Source: Diadema setosum
Lineage: Eukaryota; Echinodermata; Echinoidea; Diadematoida; Diadematidae
Reading direction: 5' to 3'
NCBI GenBank assembly: GCA_033980235.1
Contig: CM067067.1
Coordinates: forward strand, 13,624,401 to 13,688,400
Length of the DNA stretch: 64,000 bases
This document shows, piece by piece, positions 56,701 through 64,000 of this stretch. Within the stretch, counting starts at the first letter, position 1. The number at the start of each line of letters is the position of its first letter. Both the position numbers and the translations under genes were made by a program. The notes under the pieces were generated by a model. That model was not told the origin of the DNA. It saw nothing but the letters and a program-made list of their open reading frames with translations, and did no database searches.

Positions 56701-59700
56701 AATAAATGCAATTAGTTCAGCCATGCTATTAATTTACAGGGCTTTGTCTATGGTAAATGCATGTAATGCAAATAATACATTTTAATCTTCACAAGCTGAG
56801 ACCGTCTTGCATGAACTAACAATCGTTTCATCCGTCGCACATTAATATTGTACATTTGTTGAGTCAAGCACATTGATTGTTTGCTCATGATTGAATATCA
56901 ACTTCGTGAACTGATTTACGACAAATGATATGACTAGAGCCGTCCGACTGGAAGTTCATGCAACAAGCCCCTTTGGTTAGTGTGGAAAATAATGGACAAC
57001 CCTCATCGACCAAGTGATGAGGAGGCTTCCATCTTTGCATAACACAAAATACATAAACTTAAAATGATATATAAATCAGAGATAACCGAGTGCATGTAAG
57101 ATGGTTCCCACTCTTTTGAACTGATAAATTCAAAAAGCGGAGAGATGATACAGAATTTCGAGCAACATTACAATAAAAGTGAGATTAAGTGGAAAGAACT
57201 GAACATGTCAAAATAAAACTTTGGAGAGTGGCATCAGAACGTAGTCAGTGTCGTTCGGGCAAGGCAAAGCTCGTACAGTCGGCTGAAGTGACCAGTCAGT
57301 TGTTATTTTACTGGACAGACTTTGGCATGGATAGAGGAGTGTGGGGTGGGAGCGGTGTGGTAAAGAGCAGGCAACTTTTCCAGAATGTGATGGTGAGAGA
57401 AAGTTGCTTGACTGAGATTGAAATATGACAGCATGCTTCTTTCTTTCTTTCTTTGTTTCTTTTTTTTTTGGGGGGGGGGGGTGATTTAAAGGTGTGAGGT
57501 AGTGGGGGTGAAAACAAAGGGCTTAGGGTTGGGAGGAGGGATGTGAAAAAAAAGAAAAAAAGAAATGCAGTGTGCTTTTAAGATTTGCACCGCAGTACAC
57601 AAACTATGCATCATGACATTGTATAGCACAATTTGACAAAATGAACTCTTCCCCGACAGGGACCCATATCAGAAATGCATCCAAGGGAAAAGAAATTTGA
57701 TTTCAATTGACCATGTGGTAAGTTATTATAAATATAGCGACTCTCAGAAAATTGTAAATTGAGAGCTTGGATAAGGAAAATTGTAGTTTTATCTGCCATT
57801 CACATGACATATGACATACCCTTGCAATATCTTTATGATGTCCTCGAGTTTCCCGACCCATTTCTACTTGGCTAAAACATTGGTGTAATTGCACATAACT
57901 TCATATCATTTTCTTTTTTTCTTATCCATTTCCAAGCAACTTATCTCAAATGATATCTTCTAATTCAAAAATTTCATCAAATTACTTTGTGATATCAAAT
58001 TTAAGAAACGTCTGGAAGTCCTGCAGGCAGCTTATGATTACTTGGTGCAAAGATCAAGGTTAGGGGAAAACTAAAATCCCTGAGAATATGTGCATCTAAA
58101 TCTGAAAAATAAAACAAGCAAAAACATAAAAATCTAATTCAGCTTTCTCTGAACTTTGCCAACATGAGATATATCATTATTAAAATAACTAAAATCTCTG
58201 AGAATGTGTTCATCCAAATCTGAAAAAAAAAAACCAAACAATCTAATTTAGCTTTCTCTGAACTTTGCCAACATGAGATATATCATTATTTCTAAGATCT
58301 ACATCTGCATTAGCATAGCAGTTCCACTAATTAGGAGAAAATGCAAGGTTTACTTTGAATCTATAACTGGTGAATTGATTAAAAGGAAACTGGGACATTG
58401 AAAAAAAAGAAAGAATAAAAGCAAAACAGGAAATTCATATATGACATTGACAAAAACAGAAGGCAGTGGCAGAATCATACCTGGATACAGCCTTCAGTAA
58501 CAAAGATGTGTAAAGTGTATGCACTGAGCGATGGCAGGGAAAAGCAATGTGATGCATGACATGCAACGACCCTTTCATTTTCATCTTTTGTTCATCTGAA
58601 GATTAATTTCAGTTATGACGAACAAACTTTGAAGTATTGCTTTTGCAAATTAAATGGTGAAGGAAGCCTTTGGAAGCTATAACAGGCAATGTCCTTCAAT
58701 GCCTACAGGCTGCAACATAATGAAAATATGTTGAGTCTTTACAGTACTGATTTAGAATAAGATAATAAATGGATAATAAATGCAGGACTTTCTGTGATAT
58801 GTCACTTTTAAAGCTATGTCAAAGGGATGGCATTATTTTGGTTGAGATAGGGATTCAGATCTTTTTGCGAGATAATCAGAAACAACTTTTAGATGAAATA
58901 CTAAAGAGCAAACAATTCTGAGAGGAATTCAGAGTTTTTCTGTTTGATGAAATTTGTTTTTAAAAAGGCTGAGATATCCAGAAACAAAGAGATCCTACTA
59001 AAGGGTGGGACACACATTTTATTTGGACCATTTTGTTTTTCTTTGTTTTTTAGATATCTTACACGTAGCCATTTCAAAAATGATTTTCATCAGATAAACT
59101 TTTGATTGCTCCAAGAATCACATGCTCTTAAATATTTCACATAAGGGGGTTTCTAATTATCTTGTACATTGTAAAAAGTTAAAACCTGAATCCCCATCTC
59201 AACTAAAACTATACCATCCCTTAAATGCGATGCAGCATCTGTGCAAAAAGAGGGCTAGTGTTGCTACATGTATATTTGATGAGACATGTGACATGAAGCA
59301 GGAGATACAATGCTGTGAACATGATGCAAGGTGAAGTGGAGATGGAAGACGAGAAAAAGGAAAAGAAGGTTGATACTAACATCTTCACTTGCTGACACAG
59401 AGGAATTTTTACGAGGAACACGAGGCGAAGCGACAGAAGACGAAGACTCACAAAACAGAGCATTGGTAGGCATGGGCAGAGGGTTATAGACAAGATCGGA
59501 GGAATCGTCTGCAGAAGAGATAGGCGGGGTGGGAGAGGATGGCCGGTAGTTGGGACCAAGGATGAGGGAGAGGTCAAGAAAGGGGCGGGGCTGGGTGCGG
59601 TTAGATGGGGGCGAGGGGGTGCGGGAACGTGCACGTGCTGGGTGGGACTTGTTCTCGAAGAGACGGGGCGGCAGTTGCACACCCTCGGTGGTGTTGCGGC

Positions 59701-60280
59701 GTTTGGTTCGAGGTCTGCGCAAAGTGGGTGGGGAGGAGGGTCTGGAAGAAGGGCGGGAGGAGGGGCGCGAAGAGGGGCGCGAGGAAGGGCGTGAGGAGGG
59801 GCGTGAGGAAGGGCGGGATCGATTACTCTTGAGAACGGACTTGCGTGCACCGCTTACTGGACGGTGATGGTTGTCCCCATGGGATCTATGATTGGGCTGC
59901 TGGATTGGTGGAGGCGACAGTGTCCCCCCACCCATACCGGCATCAGGTACCATGCGGTACTCCAGGTACTCCTTCACCTTGCCCTCCGGACTGTCCACTC
60001 TAATGTCCGGCATGAGGTCGGCTAGTACCTCGTCACTGTCCACTCGGGCATCCTTGCTGACGGCCACGTGGTCAAGGTCGTCTCGGCTGCTGTGCATGTA
60101 GCTCTGGATCTCCGCTGTGGTTCTCCGCAGAGAGTCATAAATGTCCTCGGAGTTGAGGAACTCCGGGTCTGGCGGCCCGTTGCTGGCATAGCTGCCACGG
60201 GGCGAAGATCCGGTTGACCGAGGGGATGCCTTCAGCACGGCTCGTGGTGACGCTTTCGATCGCAGCTCCTGGGCAGTAAC
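44620..60280 (-). CDS. CLASP: CLASP (CLIP-associating protein), C-terminal eight coding exons
   Basis: CLASPs bind growing microtubule plus ends and the cell cortex and promote microtubule rescue and attachment. Joined on the - strand, exons 60280-59381, 50919-50850, 50307-50250, 49639-49513, 47652-47524, 46844-46707, 45715-45530 and 44721-44620 total 1710 nt in one frame: 569 residues and TAA. Recognised blocks in order are NSEDIYDSLRRTTAEIQ, LLTELSNHNGRFEERK, WDDHFKTVLLLMLETLGD, ALRVLREILRNQPERF, CVRVLCPIIQTAD, DHPESSVRKASVFCLVAIYG and GSKMKLLNLYIKRAQ, the last TOG-like HEAT domain of metazoan CLASPs. The N-terminal TOG domains and start codon lie beyond 64000. The Ser/Arg region in the large exon looks expanded. 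It converges with the transporter gene, with about 10.6 kb between the two stops. Confidence 0.93.
45530..45715 (-). CDS. CLASP: CLASP exon, 186 nt
   Basis: It codes VVELMSEAEVVEILGEVIPV through DHPESSVRKASVFCLVAIYG to LPGSK, in phase 0 at both ends. The donor is GTGAGA. Confidence 0.93.
46707..46844 (-). CDS. CLASP: CLASP exon, 138 nt
   Basis: It codes VVRQAEETSATLANSIAPNQ, then CVRVLCPIIQTADCPINQAA and IKMLTK, in phase 0 at both ends. The acceptor is CTGCAG and the donor GTAAGC. Confidence 0.93.
47524..47652 (-). CDS. CLASP: CLASP exon, 129 nt
   Basis: It codes ASIRAMALRVLREILRNQPE through AHRDPQSE, in phase 0 at both ends. The donor is GTACAT. Confidence 0.92.
47801..47984. mobile_element. 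Tigger/pogo-type MITE with TA duplication
   Basis: The left end CTGTGCACTCTCGTTATGAG and right end (reverse-read) CAGTAGACTCCCGTTATAAC are mirrored, with TA on both sides. GTTATAAC words repeat inside, as in Tigger-derived MITEs. It lies in the CLASP intron between 47653 and 49512. Confidence 0.7.
48905..49382 (-). mobile_element. Dispersed repeat ending in CCTCCGCCCTTGGCGGAGG hairpin
   Basis: The right edge has a hairpin CCTCCGCC-CTT-GGCGGAGG. Next to it lies AACGAACACACAAACCAACG and a segment reading on the - strand CAAAAAGTAGTGAACGGATT. The left edge has ACCTCTGCCAAGC, a weak mirror of the right. I recognise the layout as a common dispersed repeat of marine invertebrates but cannot name its family. 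It ends about 130 bp downstream, in gene orientation, of the CLASP exon 49513-49639. Confidence 0.45.
49513..49639 (-). CDS. CLASP: CLASP exon, 127 nt
   Basis: It codes RFEERKSAMMQLIRLTRSES through LETLGDVE, a highly conserved CLASP HEAT segment. The acceptor is CCCAG and the donor GTGAGC. Confidence 0.9.
50250..50307 (-). CDS. CLASP: CLASP exon, 58 nt
   Basis: It codes EDQQDVLVPLLTELSNHNG, the first helix of the last TOG-like domain. It enters in phase 1 after TTTCAG and leaves in phase 2 before GTGAAA. Confidence 0.88.
50850..50919 (-). CDS. CLASP: CLASP exon, 70 nt
   Basis: It codes GIADTMGRVTVTDGNYEDET to YQE plus one base, entering in phase 0 after AACAG and leaving in phase 1 before GTAACA. 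The acidic linker precedes the C-terminal HEAT domain. Confidence 0.8.
51285..51838. mobile_element. TTAA-flanked MITE with AGGACAAGTCCACCTTCATA ends
   Basis: TTAA at 51281-51284 and 51839-51842 flank mirrored ends. The inner arms (for example CTTCAAAAATTCGTAACTTT near 51720 against GTTATGAATTTTTAAAG near 51387) also pair. It is 554 bp, in the large CLASP intron, and related by its inner text to 32407-32931. Confidence 0.75.
52026..52382. mobile_element. 357-bp near-perfect palindromic MITE, TTAA-flanked
   Basis: TTAA at 52022-52025 and 52383-52386 flank AGGGGAAGGCTAGTAACTGA and its mirror. The arms of about 165 bp pair almost without mismatch up to a central segment of about 30 nt (CTCCGTCACTGACCAGGGAC). 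Both strands therefore give the same short open frame, which is an artefact of the palindrome. Confidence 0.85.
53153..54215. mobile_element. MITE with GAAGAGTTTGTTCGC ends, copy 2, interrupted
   Basis: The ends match copy 1 (22374-22624). A 4-bp ATAT duplication flanks it (53149-53152 and 54216-54219). Relative to copy 1 it is inverted and split at its internal TTAA by the element 53342-54153. Confidence 0.8.
53342..54153. mobile_element. piggyBac-like MITE, 812 bp, TTAA duplication
   Basis: CCCTATTCCAACTG on the left is mirrored by CAGTTAAAATAGGG on the right. TTAA flanks both sides (53338-53341 and 54154-54157). A second inverted pair, TGAGGGGGAGGGTAAAATTG against CAAATTGACCCCCCTCA, lies just inside. 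CCCT ends with TTAA duplication are typical of piggyBac. Copy 1 of the host MITE retains the unoccupied TTAA (22432-22435). No transposase frame is present. Confidence 0.8.
55271..55915. mobile_element. MITE with TGTGACCC(A/T)CTACAACAAAAGG ends, TA duplication
   Basis: TGTGACCCACTACAACAAAA is mirrored by TTTTGTTGTAGAGGGTCACA, with TA on both sides (55269-55270 and 55916-55917), consistent with Tc1/mariner-type insertion. It is 645 bp, in the large CLASP intron. Confidence 0.75.
55927..56509. mobile_element. MITE with CAGTCAGACCGCAACG ends, TATG duplication
   Basis: CAGTCAGACCGCAACG is mirrored by CGTTGCGGTCTGACTG. The 4-mer TATG stands on both sides (55923-55926 and 56510-56513). It is 583 bp, begins 11 bp after the preceding element and is unrelated to it. 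Confidence 0.75.
56514..58820. other. CLASP intron sequence, nothing recognised
   Basis: AT-rich. A partial internal repeat (CTAAAATCTCTGAGAATGTG-like text plus TTAGCTTTCTCTGAACTTTG) occurs near 58070-58165 and 58188-58285. A poly-G/T tract lies near 57460-57480. Confidence 0.4.
58823..59221. mobile_element. AGGG foldback MITE (copy 3), TTAA worn
   Basis: AGGGATGGCATTATTTTGGT is mirrored by ACTATACCATCCCT. The interior (TTTTTGCGAGATAATCAGAA, GGCTGAGATATCC) matches 12297-12681 and 34911-35278. The flanking TTAA has decayed to TCAA on the left and TAAA on the right. It sits 160 bp from the large CLASP exon. Confidence 0.65.
59381..60280 (-). CDS. CLASP: CLASP exon: Ser/Arg-rich linker, 300 codons
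   Basis: It begins VTAQELRSKASPRAV and contains NSEDIYDSLRRTTAEIQ at residues 43-59. Seven RPSS repeats lie at residues 156-183, then basic Ser/Pro-rich sequence to VSASED. Phase is 0 at both ends; the donor is GTTAGT. It is much larger than neighbouring exons and probably disordered. The antisense GA-rich open frames here are shadows of this exon. Confidence 0.88.
59732..59815 (-). repeat. CLASP: Coding minisatellite, 7 x 12 bp (RPSS)
   Basis: Seven 12-bp units encode Arg-Pro-Ser-Ser in frame, with synonymous differences between units. It lies inside the CLASP exon 59381-60280. Confidence 0.85.
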
Positions 60281-60283
60281 CTG

Positions 60284-63200
60284 AAACCATTGCACATCGA
60301 TAGGTCTATTAGGCAACAAGAATAAAGTGAGCAAAATATGCAAGCCACAAAAGATGGTAAATACCAATGGACAAGCCATATAAACACAACACTCTCAACC
60401 ACATCTTGCTACTTGAGAGGCAAAATGCGTATGAGCAGACTTTGAAAAACTGGAAAACGTTCAATTCATTACACTGCAAACAGAATGGGAGGTTAAAGAC
60501 GTTAAGATATTTGTGAAGCTTGAATACACATTGTGATGAAATGCTATCAATGAGTATAATTATATATGCAAAATGGAATGAATGAATGATTTATCAAGTC
60601 AGTCTTTTGCACAATGTGCTGTGTAATTCGTGTTATTTTCTGTTAATAGGATCAATCTAGCTATTATAAAGAGATATAGAATACATCAATGGTATAAATA
60701 TTAGATATTAACATATATGTATAAAATCACAGCAAAGTTAACAGTAAAGAGTCATACACAGGAGTAAAATCAATGGAAATCATTAACTCCTATTTTACAG
60801 ACATACTGAAAGAATAATGACAATAACACATTCTATCACATACCAACTACTAAAGATAACTCTGCAGAAATAAAAATGGAGGGGGATATAGAGCTACTGA
60901 AAATGTCAAAACCTTTATAAGAACATAATATATCAAACTGAAAAGAGTAACATTTGGAAAGGGAATAAAAATGGGATGTTACAGGCAGCATTCTGGAAAG
61001 GTGAAAGGTGAGGATGGACGGGAAGAAACGTCGCTGACAGAGTTCACGATGCACGAACAAACGACGTAAATCACATCACACGAACGGGACACAACTGGGC
61101 GTACATCGACTATATGTGCAGAAATGGAGCATGCACCACATAAATATAAACGTAGTATGTGTTGTGTGTGTGTGTATGTGTGTGTGATGTGCAGCTAGTA
61201 TTTCTGCACACATACACACACACCAAACACACATACATATGTACATACGTACACAGAGAGCATGCGAGGGAAAATTCTCATGCATGTATAACGATACTGA
61301 GGCGCAGCTACTGGAGCATGCAAGGAGCTGCCATGTCATGCGTTCCCGCTCAAAGTGCAGTGTGTTACGACTCATGAATCAAGCACACACACATATATAT
61401 ATACACACATATAAGACAGCGCGAACCAATACAATCCCAACACATGTTGTTGACTATGATACCAACTGGTGAACTAGCCAAGGAGGCGTTGTTCCGCCAA
61501 TATAGACGCCTCCCATAAATGTGCATTTATATAATCAGGAGGGAGCCCTGTATATAATGTTCTATGCACTCATTACAGAGTGGTTCTGGGGCAGGCAATA
61601 AATAAACCCTTTTGATATGAACAGCAACGACTACATACAGCCACTACATAATGAATAAGACAAGCAGAGGCGACTTTTGGTTGTGTTTTTTTCCCTTTGG
61701 GAAGAAAAAAAAAGAGAGTATGAATGTGTATGATGATTTATTAAGATATAATAAAGAAAAAAAATAGCTGTGAGGGGTACACATACACTGGGGTAAAGGA
61801 CTGCAATAAGCTGGTTTACAATTTAACAGCGCTTTTTTGCCACATTCAAACAGTATGTTGTATAATCAAGGGTGATTGAACTATTCAACTCATCTCCAGA
61901 ACATCTCTACATTTCTTCTTTTCTTTTCTTTTTTTTTAATAGTCTGCTTTGCTAATCTGTTTTCTGTTTCCCTCCGCTGTGACCGTTACCTCATCATCAA
62001 AGCTGGATGCAATACGCAGATCATTACGCAAGAGCTTGGTTGCCCCTTCCTATTGAGACACAATAAAAAATATATATATAAAAACAACAACAAAAAGAGT
62101 GGAAAGTAGAGAAATCAGCTGGAAGGAAAAGAAAACACACATACACACACACACATTAACATTAGAAACAACTGATTATAGAAAAAAAAATCATAATAAT
62201 GATAATAAACATTACTTTCATAGTGTATGAGGGATAGAGTCGGATACAGAAGTCATGGAGACACAGATCAAATGAAATAATTGTCATCGACAGAAGAATT
62301 AGGTCTCCCTTAAAGAGTTAATGCTAGTCTGTTATTGAGTTTACAATCAGGAAACAACACCTAAAATTTATCCATTTGGTAGACAGAAGATAAAATGGCA
62401 TAAAAAGATGCATGGAATCTTACCCCCAAGAAATTCATATCATTGTTACAAATACAAGAAACGGGGGCAAGGTAAGAAATGTAAGATTGTGGGAAGGGGC
62501 AGGAAAGGGAAGCACAAGCAAACTATTGCAAAAACTACCACAAAATCTCCTGCAACATAACTTATAGCCCATATCTATATTACTGTTCTTCATCTCAAAA
62601 GTAAAACTTTGGGATCAATGTGGTAAATACATGATATTACATAATAAAGCAGAACATCATAAATACTATCCATCTCATTTGTATTGCTGTGGATTTAAGA
62701 TTGCAGTTACATTGTACATTGGAGCTTGAGAGTTCCTTCAATAAACATTTACTTCTTATAAAGTTACATGATAGAAAAAAATAAACAAAAACCTTGCAGC
62801 ATTCACTATTTTTGGGTCAATATTCCTGTCTTTCTGTTATCAAAGGAGGAAGCTTCAAATTGTCTTCACTAAGCTTTAAATATTATGGAAAAGAAATGAA
62901 GCACAACAGTGAGCATACCATGTAATGAATGGGGGGGGGGGGGGGGCAACCAAACACGCAACCCTCACATTGTTGTATATTGTTGCTCTTAAAAGGATAG
63001 TCAACTCCATTTTCATATTAGCTTTACAGACAGAGTAAAAGCTATCAGTGAGAACTGAGAAAATTTTGATATTGACTTTGGACAGAATAAGTGGAAATCA
63101 AAGAAGTTGAAAAATTTTGAAGTCAGCACTGTTTTCAAAAAACAGATATAGGGGTCATAATAACATATGCAAATGAGATCAGATGATATCACGACCCCTC

Positions 63201-64000
63201 AGGACTCTTTCTGTATTTATATTTGTATTTAAACATGATCTTCACGGAATTACTTTTTCTTTTTCAAAATGATATGAAAAACAAATCATATTCTTCACAT
63301 CAAAAATTGATGAAGAGGTGCAATAACTATAAAAAAAAAAATGTTTTTAAGAAGGCAGGGTTTGCAGATGCCCCATTTTCTATCAGAGCCATATTTCCCC
63401 ATTATTGTTCTTGATGCAATTTTCTGAACAAAGCAACAACAACAACAAAAAATAATAATGAAATAAAATAAAGTTATTGTGAGATCACGACATCATCAAA
63501 TCATCTAATTTACATAAATTTGTGGGTAACTCTATTCAACTGAGATCACTTAAAAAAACACATGTCCCAATCCAAACTGAGATAGCTTTCAAATTTTGAA
63601 GTCAGACTCCAAAAGTTCCACTGCCTCACTTATTTGATTTTACTCCGGCTACTGAAACCAACATGAAATGGAGCAGAATGCCACCTTGATCTTGTCACCT
63701 TAACAAACAAACAAACAAAAAAGTTGACACTGTTTTAACTTTGTTCTTACAGAGAGAAATCTGTACAGCTATCATCTCAACATGGAAATGTCTACAAGCA
63801 CTTGGCACTCATCTAGGATTTGGTAGAAGCAAAGATCCTACTACACACTACGTAAGACGTTCAACTCTCCCGATTTTACACGGCCGCTGGTGAAACGGAA
63901 GTGGCTGCTGCCCGCTAGCATTGAGCGGGTATAGATCGAACAAGTGTTAGCCTTTTGCAGATCCATTAGAGGCAGCTCACAATAATCTGTGGACGTGCAC
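60284..64000. other. CLASP intron continuing past the window edge
   Basis: No upstream CLASP exon could be identified. It contains CA/TG tracts (61160-61235, 62135-62155), poly-G (62931-62946) and, at 62992, TTAA followed by AAGGATAGTCAACTCC, which resembles one end of a TTAA-type MITE without a found partner. Confidence 0.4.

Noticed and set aside
59550..59867. GA-rich open frames on the + strand with repeated GREEGREE text
   Set aside because: They are antisense shadows of the CLASP exon with RPSS repeats, whose frame and splice phases are supported.

Overview
This is metazoan nuclear DNA: spliced genes with GT-AG introns, long AT-rich non-coding stretches, many (TA)n, (CA)n and homopolymer tracts, and very dense DNA transposon debris. 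The repeat content (a Tx1/L1-like LINE, Penelope-like 3' tails, tRNA-derived SINE, many foldback MITEs) and the two conserved genes fit a marine invertebrate, most likely a deuterostome such as an echinoderm. That placement is inference. No species can be named from the sequence alone.

Two protein-coding genes are supported, and they converge tail to tail. On the + strand, 21702-33989 is a six-exon monocarboxylate-transporter-like (SLC16, MFS) gene. Its exons join in phase to a 644-residue, 12-helix protein that appears complete. On the - strand, 60280-44620 holds the last eight coding exons of a CLASP (CLIP-associating protein) gene. They join in phase to 569 residues and the stop. The N-terminal part lies beyond the right edge of the window.

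Left third (1-20 kb): no host gene recognised. It holds a tandemly duplicated element (about 1.1-1.75 kb), a 3 x 42 bp minisatellite, Penelope-like 3' tails next to (TA)n arrays, a frameshifted Tx1/L1-like LINE on the - strand (6423-11157), telomere-like CCCTAA repeats between inverted blocks (11.3-11.5 kb), a degenerate 190-bp repeat field, an 80-bp perfect palindrome, a tRNA-like sequence inside a 28-bp inverted repeat (15963-16090), a TTCGTA-motif island, and a 1.3-kb element whose inverted ends are built from repeated units (18275-19565).

Middle (20-36.5 kb): a MITE nested in a MITE, then the transporter gene. Its introns carry several transposons, a SINE, and a hAT-like 1.45-kb element with an 8-bp target duplication and four internal 217-bp tandem units.

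Right part (36.5-64 kb): a gene-poor stretch to 44.6 kb, then CLASP. The 8.4-kb CLASP intron between 50920 and 59380 has collected at least seven elements, including a 357-bp near-perfect palindrome and a TTAA-flanked insertion whose empty site is present elsewhere in this window. Several families can be classed by target duplications read directly here (TTAA, TA, TAA, 4 bp, 8 bp).
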